Source of the DNA: JAJTGZ01 sp964403525
GTDB taxonomy: Bacteria > Planctomycetota > Phycisphaerae > Phycisphaerales > UBA1924
Direction of reading: 5' to 3'
Assembly (NCBI GenBank): GCA_964403525.1
Contig: CAYOGE010000051.1
Span: 1-17,336 of the forward strand
Length of the DNA: 17,336 bases
This document shows, piece by piece, positions 1 to 6,698 of the stretch. The notes beneath the pieces were generated by a model that was given only the letters and a program-made list of their open reading frames with translations, did not search any database and had not been told where the DNA came from. The number at the start of each line of letters is the position of its first letter. Position 1 is the stretch's first letter. The position numbers and the translations under genes are program-made.

Positions 1-321
1 GATGCGTCGGTGCGCAGGAGGCTGGCGCGCGACGCGGGAGTGGCGCGGGCGCTGCGCCGTCTGGCGGCCGATCGCTGGCGGGCCGGGAGCGCTGCGCCGG
101 CGCACGAGCAGATGGAGCGGTTGTGGGTGTGTGTCGCGAGCCGGCCGGTGGTGTACGCGGCGGGCGCGGTGATCGAGGGAACGCTTGCAAAGAAGGGGGA
201 CGAACATGGAGAAGCAGAACGGGCGGGCCGGTCGGAAGGTGGAGCGTGCGAAGCGTCGGGCGGGGGCGGCGGCCGTGGCAGGGGCGGCGGGCGCACCGGC
301 GGAGGGAGCGGGCACGGGTGA
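1..321 (+). CDS. 3' end of an unidentified protein (partial)
   Basis: Frame 1 is open from the first base to a TGA at 319-321, so this is the C-terminal part of a gene that begins outside the window. Codons up to about base 175 have the strong G/C third positions seen in the genes around it, and the peptide there (rich in Arg, Ala and Leu, with a V-C-V-A-S-R-P-V-V-Y segment) looks like a folded protein. Beyond about 175 the codon pattern weakens and the peptide becomes a Gly/Arg-rich run that overlaps the terminase gene by 116 bases. The true end may therefore be earlier, through a frameshift, or the overlap may be real. I recognise no family. Its position just before a large terminase would suit a small terminase or another packaging gene, but nothing in the sequence shows that. 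Confidence 0.4.
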   Translation, partial: DASVRRRLARDAGVARALRRLAADRWRAGSAAPAHEQMERLWVCVASRPVVYAAGAVIEGTLAKKGDEHGEAERAGRSEGGACEASGGGGGRGRGGGRTGGGSGHG

Positions 322-1891
322 GGGCACGCATGCCCCGCTCAGCCCGCCGCAGAACCCGGGCGAACTCGCGGCCTTTGTGCGCGAGGTGATGGGTGTGCAG
401 GTGGCGGCGCGTGCGCTGGTTGAGGGCAACGACGGAGCGCTGGCCTATCTGGTGCACTCGTTCTTTGAGGGGCGGTTCGTGCCGGGGGTGGACGGCGCGT
501 GGATCGACCTCGGGGTGGACGGCCCGCGCGTGCCGGGCGACTGCGTGGTGTGGGCCAACCGTGGCGGCGGCAAGACGTTCCTTGGCGCGGTGGCGACGGC
601 GCTGGACATGCTCTTTAAGAAGGGTATCGAGGTGCGGATCCTCGGCGGGTCGGCCGCGCAGAGCCGGCGGATGCACGAGCACCTGCGCCGGCTCTTCGAC
701 GACGAGCGGCTCGCACCGGAGCTTGACGGCCGCTCGACCGACACCCGCGTGCGCCTGCGCAACGGCTCGCGCGTGGAGATCCTGTCGCACTCTGAGCGGA
801 GCGTGCGCGGGGTGCGTGTGCAGAAGCTGCGGTGCGACGAGGTGGACCTGTTCGACCCTGCGCTGTGGGCGGCGGCGCAGCTGGTGACGCGCTCAACGAG
901 CCCCATCCACGGCCCGTGGGGCGCGGAGGTGCGCGGCGTGGTGGAGGTGCTGAGCACGATGCACGTGCCGATGGGGCTGATGTGGGGCATCGTCAAGGAG
1001 AGCCGGCGCGTGAGCGAGTGGGTCGGGGGGCTTGCGCAATCTTCATCGGGCCTTCCGGAGGCCGCGAGCGCCCCGGCGCGGGTGCTGTTCAAGTGGGGGG
1101 TGGTTGATTCGCTGGAAAAGTGCGGCGAGGCGTACACCTGCCAGGGGTGCTCGCTGGCACAAGAGTGCGACGGGCGGGCGAAGGTGCGGGCGGAGGGGGG
1201 GCACATGACGGTGCGCGATGCGCGGGTGCTCAAGCGTCGCGTGAGCCGCGCAGCGTGGGAGACGGAGATGCTCTGCCGCGAGCCGAGCCGCAGCGGGTGC
1301 GTGTACGAGGGGTTCTCGCCGGCGCAGCACGTGCTGGAGCGTTGCCCGACGGTTGAGGAGCTTCGCGCGGGGGGCGGTGTGGTGGTGGCGGGGATGGACT
1401 TTGGCGTGCGGAGCCCCAGCGTGGTGCTGTGGGCGGCGCTCGCGGAAGACGGCACGCTGCTGGTTGTGGACGAGTACGCGGAGGTGGGGCGCACGCTGGC
1501 TGATCACGTCGCGGCGATCAAGGCCCGGGAGTGGGGCGTGCCGGCGTGGATCGGGATCGACCCGGCGGGGTCAGCACGTAACGAGCAGACGGGCGTGAGC
1601 AACCTGAAGGCGATGCGGAACATGCAGCTGGCCGTGCGTGCGAAGCGGACGGGCATCGCGGAGGGTGTCGAGCGGGTGCGCGAGCGGCTGTCGCCGGCGA
1701 GCGGGCCGCCGCGCCTGCGGATCGCGGCGCGGTGCGCGGGCCTGATCGACGCGCTCAGCCGCTACCACTACCCGGCGGACCGCCCGAGAGAACTGGTGCC
1801 GGAGAAGGACGGGAGCGACCACTGGTGCGATGCGCTCCGCTACCTGGTGGTGAACCTTGACGCCAGGGCGGTTGGGCACGGGCACGTGTAG
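206..1891 (+). CDS. Phage-type terminase large subunit (packaging ATPase and nuclease)
   Basis: This 561-residue protein has the two-domain layout of terminase large subunits, the motors that push phage DNA into capsids and cut it. Residues 117-124 (ANRGGGKT) form the Walker A loop. D211-E212 in KLRCDEVDLF form Walker B, and S250-T251 in VLSTMH fit the coupling motif. The C-terminal half has the acidic residues of an RNase H-like nuclease: D398 in MDFG, D452 in IGIDPAG, and D538/D542 in SDHWCDALRY. Between the domains, C306, C312, C315 and C321 make a CX5CX2CX5C cluster that could bind metal. The first 45 residues are low-complexity Arg/Ala/Gly. I chose ATG 206 because AGAAGGGGG at 192-199 precedes it at good spacing; a TTG at 185 is also in frame. 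All catalytic motifs are intact, yet no portal, capsid or protease gene follows. Confidence 0.9.
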   Translation: MEKQNGRAGRKVERAKRRAGAAAVAGAAGAPAEGAGTGEGTHAPLSPPQNPGELAAFVREVMGVQVAARALVEGNDGALAYLVHSFFEGRFVPGVDGAWIDLGVDGPRVPGDCVVWANRGGGKTFLGAVATALDMLFKKGIEVRILGGSAAQSRRMHEHLRRLFDDERLAPELDGRSTDTRVRLRNGSRVEILSHSERSVRGVRVQKLRCDEVDLFDPALWAAAQLVTRSTSPIHGPWGAEVRGVVEVLSTMHVPMGLMWGIVKESRRVSEWVGGLAQSSSGLPEAASAPARVLFKWGVVDSLEKCGEAYTCQGCSLAQECDGRAKVRAEGGHMTVRDARVLKRRVSRAAWETEMLCREPSRSGCVYEGFSPAQHVLERCPTVEELRAGGGVVVAGMDFGVRSPSVVLWAALAEDGTLLVVDEYAEVGRTLADHVAAIKAREWGVPAWIGIDPAGSARNEQTGVSNLKAMRNMQLAVRAKRTGIAEGVERVRERLSPASGPPRLRIAARCAGLIDALSRYHYPADRPRELVPEKDGSDHWCDALRYLVVNLDARAVGHGHV

Positions 1892-1907
1892 CCCGGCGCT
1901 GTCGGGC
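1891..1907. terminator. Small hairpin between convergent genes
   Basis: GCCCG at 1891-1895 pairs with CGGGC at 1903-1907 around a seven-base loop, starting on the last base of the terminase stop codon and ending just before the stop of the facing membrane-protein gene. There is no T-tract. It could help end transcription from either side, but a five-pair stem this GC-rich is easily found by chance. Confidence 0.25.
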
Positions 1908-1910
1908 GGA

Positions 1911-2168
1911 TCAGAGCAGCCTGGGGTAGACCTGCACCAGCAGGTAGAACGCCACGGCGAGGGCGATCATGCCGGCGATGATCTGCACGGTCATCACGGT
2001 TACGGCGGTCCAGTAGCCGTCGAACGTCTTGACGCGCACCGCCTTGTAGGCGATGGCGATGAAGAAGCTGATCGGCACCAGCAGGAGGTACCAGAACGAG
2101 TGTGCGTTGACGGGGTCGAGGAAGGGGCGCCAACCCTGGGCGAGGGTGAGGGCAAGGGGAGTCGTCAC
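1911..2168 (-). CDS. Small two-helix membrane protein, translationally coupled
   Basis: An 85-residue protein with two hydrophobic segments at about residues 27-41 and 58-80, separated by a short charged stretch (YKAVRVKTFDGYW), so it is a likely inner-membrane protein. I place the start at the GTG on 2168-2166, because it overlaps the TGA of the upstream gene as GTGA, a classic coupling arrangement. The longer open frame reaching 2255 would add a His/Arg-rich stretch that is only a shadow of the upstream gene. I recognise no family. Coupling suggests that the product works with, or is needed in proportion to, the upstream membrane protein. Confidence 0.65.
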   Translation of the reverse strand: MTTPLALTLAQGWRPFLDPVNAHSFWYLLLVPISFFIAIAYKAVRVKTFDGYWTAVTVMTVQIIAGMIALAVAFYLLVQVYPRLL

Positions 2169-2806
2169 TGGGCGGCTCCTTCGTCTTCTTCGCGCCGGCG
2201 GTTGTAGGCGCAGTCGATGATGGCGATGAGGTTGAGCATCCCCGCCAGCGTGCACGAGAGGGTGCCGATCTCGGCGACGCGGGCGAGCGGCTTGATGTAG
2301 GGCGGGCGGTCGGCGGGGGTCGACATGCGCACCTGGCCTGTGGCGGGGTCGGTGAACTGAATCGCCTGGTTGTTCTCGTCGTCACGCACCTGGATCGGTG
2401 CGCCGGTTTTGGGGTTGCGGATCTCGTTGGGCCATGCGGTGCGGAGCGTGCCGGATGAATCGATCACCTTCAGGCGGGTCTGGTGGTAATAGTCAACGCC
2501 GAAGGCGATGGGCCCGCAGAACATCTCGCCCAGGAACCAGATCGGGTCGCCGTCGGTGCGGGTGAACGGGGCGGGCTTGCCGGTCATGGCGGCGATGCGC
2601 GTGATGTACCACGCGCCCGAGTCGATCGCGTCGATGCCGGCGGTGAGCAGCCCGGTGAAGAAGAGCCCAAGGACGCCCAGGGCGACCATCGCGGCACGGC
2701 GCTTGCGGCGCAGGTAGAGGTGCCCGAGACCGGGAAAGACGAAGGCGAGGGCTGCGGCGATGGGCTGCGGCGTGTCGGGCTGGTGGTCTGCGTTTTGTCG
2801 GGTCAT
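2165..2806 (-). CDS. Planctomycete-type membrane protein of unknown function (DUF6677-like)
   Basis: A 213-residue membrane protein. It opens with a short polar tail and then FVFPGLGHLYLRRKRRA (residues 22-38), a P-G-x-G-x-x-Y motif between two hydrophobic helices (about 15-33 and 38-57), as in several small families of integral membrane proteins. A polar middle part follows, rich in Asp, Pro and Thr, with a further hydrophobic helix at about 178-200 and a charged C-terminus. The layout reminds me of a planctomycete family I know as DUF6677, but the name needs a profile search. ATG 2806 is the only sensible start. It is the first gene of a two-gene unit with the 85-residue protein. Function is unknown; a role in cell-envelope assembly would be a guess. 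Confidence 0.7.
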   Translation of the reverse strand: MTRQNADHQPDTPQPIAAALAFVFPGLGHLYLRRKRRAAMVALGVLGLFFTGLLTAGIDAIDSGAWYITRIAAMTGKPAPFTRTDGDPIWFLGEMFCGPIAFGVDYYHQTRLKVIDSSGTLRTAWPNEIRNPKTGAPIQVRDDENNQAIQFTDPATGQVRMSTPADRPPYIKPLARVAEIGTLSCTLAGMLNLIAIIDCAYNRRREEDEGAAQ

Positions 2807-2879
2807 CGTGAAACCGGTGGAGCGGGTTCTGCGAAACGGCGCGGTGGCAGGCGGCTCACCGGTCCCGCCGGATCGCCGG

Positions 2880-2907
2880 TTGACTGGCGCGGGGACGGGC
2901 GTAGCCT
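2880..2907 (+). promoter_or_regulatory. Sigma70-like promoter for the acidic-protein operon
   Basis: TTGACT at 2880-2885 and TAGCCT at 2902-2907 are separated by 16 bases and point toward the gene starting at 3012. The predicted transcript would start near 2914, giving a leader of about 98 bases. That leader contains a six-pair hairpin, GGCCGG at 2919-2924 and CCGGCC at 2929-2934 with loop AATA. Confidence 0.45.
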
Positions 2908-3011
2908 AGGGGCACTTGGGCCGGAATACCGGCCGGGTGTTCCGGACAGGTTCGTAGGGGATGTTTTCAAGTGGAAGGAGCGCGACCGCGGGAGCGGCGC
3001 GAGGGACCGAT

Positions 3012-3446
3012 ATGACGACGAGCATCGAGCGGAAGAAGAACGGGGCGGACGTGCGGTTTGCGGCGGCGAGCGGCGAGGAACTGCCGGCGGTTCCGGGGCG
3101 CGACGCGTTCCCGGACGTGCTGGGCGCAAAGAAGCCCGGTAAGAAGGACGACGGCGCGGGGGACAAGGGGAAGGACGCCGGCAAGGGGAAGGGCAAGGAC
3201 CTCGACGACGACGACTCGGACCTGGACTTCGAGGAGGACGACGACACGTTGGCCGACGACGACGAGGACGACGAGGACGACGCCGACGACGACGACCTTG
3301 ACGATGAGGACGGCCTTGACGATGAGGAAGAAAAACCCGTCAAGGACGGTGAGGAGGAAGAGGAGGACGACGACCTCGAATACGCGGACGACGACGACGA
3401 TTTCGGCGGCGGCTTTGACGATGAAGAGGACGACGACGAGGTCTGA
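3012..3446 (+). CDS. Extremely acidic low-complexity protein
   Basis: A 144-residue protein with two parts. Residues 1-50 are mixed and could be ordered (MTTSIERKK, then GEELPAVPGRDAFPDVLG). A short Lys/Gly/Asp linker follows, and the rest is almost only Asp and Glu, with scattered Leu, Ala, Phe and Tyr. Such a tail would be disordered and strongly negative; acid tails of this kind occur in RNA polymerase delta subunits, histone chaperones and DNA mimics, but I see no domain linking it to any of them. I chose ATG 3012 because GAGGG at 3001-3005 sits six bases before it; ATG 2961 has only a crowded site. It probably shares a transcript with the next gene, 65 bases on. The GAC/GAG repeats make the tail prone to length change. 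Confidence 0.7.
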   Translation: MTTSIERKKNGADVRFAAASGEELPAVPGRDAFPDVLGAKKPGKKDDGAGDKGKDAGKGKGKDLDDDDSDLDFEEDDDTLADDDEDDEDDADDDDLDDEDGLDDEEEKPVKDGEEEEEDDDLEYADDDDDFGGGFDDEEDDDEV

Positions 3447-3511
3447 GCCGTCCAAGCCGGGTGTCTCCCGGGCGGGCGTGCCCTGTGCCGCGCACGTCCC
3501 TGGAGGTCGCC

Positions 3512-3901
3512 GTGAACGAATCGAGCAACGGGCCGGACGGAGCGAGCTTTTCCTTTGACGCGGGAGCGGGGTACACCGGCGCCGAGCGCGGGCGCGGGCC
3601 GGGCCGCCGCCTGAGCGACTTCTCCCGCGCTGCCGAAGAGGGCGAGCTGACCGACGAGCAGTTCCTGTTCCTCAAGGCCGTTGAGGCCTTCAAGCTGAGC
3701 AACAACAAGACGTACCCGTCGTGGACAGACGTGCTGGAGGTCGTGCGGTTGCTTGGGTACCGCAAGACGGCGCCGAGCGAGCTGGTGATCCGCGGGACGG
3801 AGGACTTCACCGAGAAGCCGACGTCGCCGAGCAACGTGCGCCCGCGCGGCTGGGAGCGCCGGTTTGCGCCCACCGACGGCAAGGGCAAGAAGGCGGCGTG
3901 A
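3512..3901 (+). CDS. Conserved-looking 129-residue protein of unknown function
   Basis: The protein has a Gly/Ala-rich, probably flexible N-terminus. A compact region follows (about residues 37-95) that includes LSDFSRAAEEGELTDEQFLF, then K-T-Y-P-S-W-T-D-V-L-E-V-V-R-L-L-G-Y-R-K, which looks like a helical DNA- or protein-binding fold. The tail is basic (GWERRFAP, GKGKKAA). I have the impression that the Y-P-S-W-x-D-V-L-E-V-V-R-x-L-G-Y-R-K block recurs in planctomycete proteins, but I cannot name a family. GTG 3512 is preceded by GGAGG at 3502-3506; a GTG at 3461 is in frame but lacks such a site. It lies directly behind the acidic gene, and its basic tail could pair with the acidic partner, which is inference. 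Confidence 0.65.
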   Translation: MNESSNGPDGASFSFDAGAGYTGAERGRGPGRRLSDFSRAAEEGELTDEQFLFLKAVEAFKLSNNKTYPSWTDVLEVVRLLGYRKTAPSELVIRGTEDFTEKPTSPSNVRPRGWERRFAPTDGKGKKAA

Positions 3902-3929
3902 GGTAGCGGTGGGGCGGGCCCGAACAGGG

Positions 3930-3969
3930 AATAGGTCGTATAGGTCCCATAGGACTTATACGACCTGTT
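3930..3969. repeat. Long near-perfect hairpin between convergent genes
   Basis: The arms 3933-3947 and 3952-3966 pair over 15 positions (one G-T pair) around the loop CATA, and three further pairs (one G-T) extend the stem to 3930-3969. It sits between the stops of two convergent genes and is much richer in A/T than its surroundings. It could end transcription in both directions, or be a mobile palindromic repeat. I see no second copy in this window. Confidence 0.6.
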
Positions 3970-3999
3970 GTTTGCGATCGTGCCGGTGCTTCGTGAGGC

Positions 4000-5127
4000 T
4001 CAGTGCCCGAAGAGGTTCTTCTCGCCGAACATGCCCTTTGACTCGAAGTAGGCGAGCGCCTCGTCGACCGACTTGAAGACGCGCGTGGCGGTCTCGGTGA
4101 TGAAGGGGCTGGGGTTCTTCTTGGGCTTCCAGACGACGTAGACCTCTTTGGTGTGCTCCCACGCGTGCTGGAGCTCGCGCTCGACGCCGCTGGAGAGCCC
4201 GGGGTTGCCGCCGGGGAGCTCGGGCACGAGGCTGACGATCATGTCGGACTGGTCGATGAGCTTGAAGTCTCGCATGTAGATCTGGCCGTCGATGTCGCCG
4301 GCGATGTCGAGGATCTGGCGGACGGAGACCTTGATGTTGCCCGCGTCGGCGGCGCGTGAGCCGCCGAACTGGTGCGGGGTGACCTCGACGAACTCCTTGC
4401 CCTCGCGTGAGGCGGCGATGGCGCGGTCGAGCAGGAGCTTCTCGTCGACGTCGCCCGGGTCGAAGGTGATGAAGTGCTCGGCGAGCTTGGCGCGGAAGTG
4501 GTCGATCTCGGCGAGGACGTCGGGCATATCGACGACGTGGCTCATGGGGAAGGAGGGGTAGACCTTCTTCATCTTGGGCCGGCAGGCGAGGCGGAAGAGC
4601 GTCTGGCGGGTGTCGGTGTGCCGGCCGCGGGAGAGGATGTAGAACTGGCAGTTGGGGAGCGCGCGGGCGACGAGCTCGGTGGCGAGGATCTCTTCCTCGC
4701 GCCAGACCATGCAGTCCTTCAGCGTGGCGTCGATCTCGTACTCGGTGTGGAGGCGGTGGTGGACGACCTCGATGTTGTCGACGAGGCAGACGCACAGGTC
4801 GGGCTTGAGTGCGGCGATCTGGTCGAAGTCGAAGGCGGCGAAGAGCCCGTGGCGCCAGCGGAAGCAGGCGTGGGTGTTGACGATGATGTTCTCTTTGCCC
4901 TGCGCGTCGGAGATGATGTCCTTGAAGACGGCGCGCCGGAGCGACTCGAGGCGCGACCAGGGGAGGTCGAGGATGCGCCCCGGGCGGACGTCGCGCCCTT
5001 CGCGGTACATCATGTCTCCCACGTGGTAGACGCTGATCTGCTCACCCTGCTGGCCGGCGAGGTCCTCGGCGAGCTTGATGTAGGGCTTCTTGTCGTTGCC
5101 GATCTGACCGGTGAGGACTACGCGCAT
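4000..5127 (-). CDS. P-loop kinase-like protein with nucleoside-deoxyribosyltransferase-like tail
   Basis: A 375-residue protein. The N-terminus (VVLTGQIGNDKKP, residues 3-15) looks like a strand-loop-helix of a P-loop fold, but the usual GKT/GKS is replaced by DKKP, so nucleotide binding may be changed or lost. Residues 80-125 (NIIVNTHACFRWRHG, then ALKPDLCVCLVDNIE) recall the archaeal-type adenylate kinase pattern of an I-V-x-T-H-A strand followed by L-K-P-D. Residues 282-335 (GQIYMRDFKLIDQSDMIVSL, then GVERELQHAWEHTKEVYVVW) look like a nucleoside 2-deoxyribosyltransferase-type Rossmann end: arginine-aspartate, then S-D-x-I-V, then E-L-x-x-A. ATG 5127 is preceded by AAAGG on the same strand. 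I infer a nucleotide-related role; the real substrate is unknown. Confidence 0.6.
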   Translation of the reverse strand: MRVVLTGQIGNDKKPYIKLAEDLAGQQGEQISVYHVGDMMYREGRDVRPGRILDLPWSRLESLRRAVFKDIISDAQGKENIIVNTHACFRWRHGLFAAFDFDQIAALKPDLCVCLVDNIEVVHHRLHTEYEIDATLKDCMVWREEEILATELVARALPNCQFYILSRGRHTDTRQTLFRLACRPKMKKVYPSFPMSHVVDMPDVLAEIDHFRAKLAEHFITFDPGDVDEKLLLDRAIAASREGKEFVEVTPHQFGGSRAADAGNIKVSVRQILDIAGDIDGQIYMRDFKLIDQSDMIVSLVPELPGGNPGLSSGVERELQHAWEHTKEVYVVWKPKKNPSPFITETATRVFKSVDEALAYFESKGMFGEKNLFGH

Positions 5128-5317
5128 GGTGACCTTTCGTAAGGGGGTGAGTTTAGGTGTGGGCAGGGGGCGGGGGCGGGGGGCAAAGGTTGGGCCCTCC
5201 TTTACAGTCGGGCTACTTGCTGCGCGCTGGGTGGCAGATGTGCTGCATCGCCCCGGCGGCGCGGGCGTATATGCTTTTGCACGGGTGGGTCGCAAGCCGC
5301 CGTCAGGGAGCAGCCGC

Positions 5318-6193
5318 ATGTTTACCAGGTTCAGCAACAGTTGGCAGTTGACCAAGCAGTCGTGGGGCGTGCTGCGCGCCGACAAGCACCTGATGGTCTT
5401 TCCGCTGGTGTCGAGCGTGCTGACGGTGCTGGTGTGCGCCTCGTTCCTGGTTCCGGCGGCGATCATCATCGGGCCGATGCTGGCCGACGGGCACGGGTCC
5501 GACACGCAGCAGGTTCCGCCGGGCGTGAAGGTGGCCGGGTTTGCGCTGCTGTTTGTGCTCTACTTCGTTGTCAACGTGATCGTGACGTTCTTCAACGCGT
5601 CGCTGATCTCGTGCGCGATTGCGCGGTTCAACGGTGAAGAGAGTGGGGCGGCGGTGGGCATGAAGGCCGCGCTGAAGCGCTGGCCGCAGATCATCGGCTG
5701 GGCGCTGGTGAACGCGACGGTGGGCGTGGTGATCCAGATGCTGAAGGAGCGGGTCGGGTGGCTGGGGCAGCTGGTGCTTGGGCTGGCGGGCGTGGCGTGG
5801 AACATCGCGACGTTCTTCGTGGTGCCGGTGCTGGTGGTTGAGGGGGTTGGGCCGTTCAAGGCCGTTGGGCGGTCGTTCGACGTGCTGAAGAAGACCTGGG
5901 GCGAGAGCCTGATCGCGCAGGTGGGCGTGGGGCTGGTGATCGGCCTGGCGACGTTCGGCACAATCATCGCCGCGCTGGCGGTGGGCATCGGGCTTGGCGT
6001 GGCGACCAACTCGGGCGTGCTGAGCGTGGTGGTGGTGTGCCTGGGTCTGCTGGCGGCGCTGACGATCGCGCTGGTGGGCTCGACGCTCAAGACGATCCTG
6101 GTGGCGGCTTGCTACCAGATGGCAACGACCGGCCGCGTGCCGGAGGGGTTTGAGGGGTCGGCTCTGAAGGGCATGTTCGCACCCAAGCGGTGA
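5318..6193 (+). CDS. Multi-pass membrane protein (DUF6159-like)
   Basis: A 291-residue, strongly hydrophobic protein with about six membrane segments. It begins with a short amphipathic part (FSNSWQLTKQSWGVLRADKH) followed directly by the first helix, a pattern I associate with the family DUF6159. Other marks are the polar turn ISCAIARFNGEE after the second helix, and VVEGVGPFKAVGRSFDVLKK ahead of the later helices. ATG 5318 has AGGGAG at 5305-5310 as its ribosome site; the open frame extends to 5111, but that stretch lacks membrane character and is taken as non-coding. It is divergent from the kinase-like gene and ends 88 bases before the next operon. Function unknown. Confidence 0.75.
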   Translation: MFTRFSNSWQLTKQSWGVLRADKHLMVFPLVSSVLTVLVCASFLVPAAIIIGPMLADGHGSDTQQVPPGVKVAGFALLFVLYFVVNVIVTFFNASLISCAIARFNGEESGAAVGMKAALKRWPQIIGWALVNATVGVVIQMLKERVGWLGQLVLGLAGVAWNIATFFVVPVLVVEGVGPFKAVGRSFDVLKKTWGESLIAQVGVGLVIGLATFGTIIAALAVGIGLGVATNSGVLSVVVVCLGLLAALTIALVGSTLKTILVAACYQMATTGRVPEGFEGSALKGMFAPKR

Positions 6194-6263
6194 GGATCAG
6201 CGACCCCTCGAACAGGGCAAAGCCGCGAGAAAGTGGCGCAAACCGCAACCGGCAGGTGGCGTA

Positions 6264-6279
6264 GTTAGTATACACTAAC
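6264..6279. promoter_or_regulatory. Palindrome overlapping a start-proximal promoter element
   Basis: GTTAGT at 6264-6269 and ACTAAC at 6274-6279 are a perfect inverted repeat around ATAC, ending two bases before the ATG at 6282. The element is AT-rich in a GC-rich region and contains TATACA and TACACT, either of which could be a -10 element. No ribosome site and no clear -35 is visible. It has the size and symmetry of an operator for a TetR-, MarR- or PadR-type regulator. Confidence 0.45.
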
Positions 6280-6281
6280 GT

Positions 6282-6698
6282 ATGACGCCGCTTGTGCTTG
6301 AAGCCTTCGGATGGATGTGGATGGGGATGGGCGTGCTGTCTGGCGCGGTGCTGGGGGTGTTCTTTGGCCGCGAGGGTTTCCTGGGCGGGTACGACGCGTG
6401 GCGGCGGAGGCTGGTGCGGCTTGGGCACATCGCGTTCTTCGGGACGGGGATGCTGTGCATCCTGATGGCGGGGACGCTGGAGCGGCGCGCGGGGGCGTTT
6501 GCTGGTGATGGGGTTGGTTCGTGGGGTGAGGCGCTGGCGTGGGCGATGGTGGCGGGCGCGGCAGCGATGCCGGCGTGCTGCGGGCTGGCGGCGTGGCGGA
6601 AGGGGCTGACGCCGGTGTTTGTGCTCCCGGTGGTGCTGATCGGGCTGGCTGTGACGGGTGTGTACATCGGGTTGTGGTCGGCGGTTGGAGGTGTGTGA
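6282..6698 (+). CDS. Four-helix membrane protein, first gene of the radical SAM operon
   Basis: A 138-residue protein with four predicted membrane helices at about residues 7-28, 47-66, 83-104 and 111-133. Short basic loops (DAWRRRLVRLGH, ERRAG, WRKG) give a charge pattern typical of inner-membrane proteins. It starts at ATG 6282, directly after a palindrome and without a recognisable ribosome site, so it may be translated from a leaderless transcript. Its TGA at 6696-6698 shares one base with the ATG of the radical SAM gene, so the two are coupled. I do not recognise the family. The coupling suggests a job next to the radical SAM enzyme, for instance in lipid or cofactor work at the membrane, which is inference only. 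Confidence 0.65.
   Translation: MTPLVLEAFGWMWMGMGVLSGAVLGVFFGREGFLGGYDAWRRRLVRLGHIAFFGTGMLCILMAGTLERRAGAFAGDGVGSWGEALAWAMVAGAAAMPACCGLAAWRKGLTPVFVLPVVLIGLAVTGVYIGLWSAVGGV

Noticed and set aside
445..1494. Long minus-strand open frame opposite the terminase (349 residues)
   Set aside because: It is Ser/Thr/Arg/Pro-rich without motifs and is the expected antisense shadow of a high-GC gene with complete terminase motifs.
3200..3446. GAC/GAG triplet run as a possible microsatellite or CRISPR-like repeat
   Set aside because: There are no spaced units; the run is the codon pattern of an Asp/Glu tail.
1..3901. Complete prophage or gene transfer agent cluster
   Set aside because: Only the terminase is phage-like; no portal, capsid, tail, lysis or integrase gene is visible, so the claim cannot be supported from this window.
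5268..5275. TATATGCT as promoter for the membrane protein at 5318
   Set aside because: No acceptable -35 element lies 16-18 bases upstream.
5111..5317. Upstream extension of the 291-residue membrane protein to base 5111
   Set aside because: The added stretch lacks fitting codon use, and ATG 5318 has a good ribosome site directly followed by the conserved-looking start.
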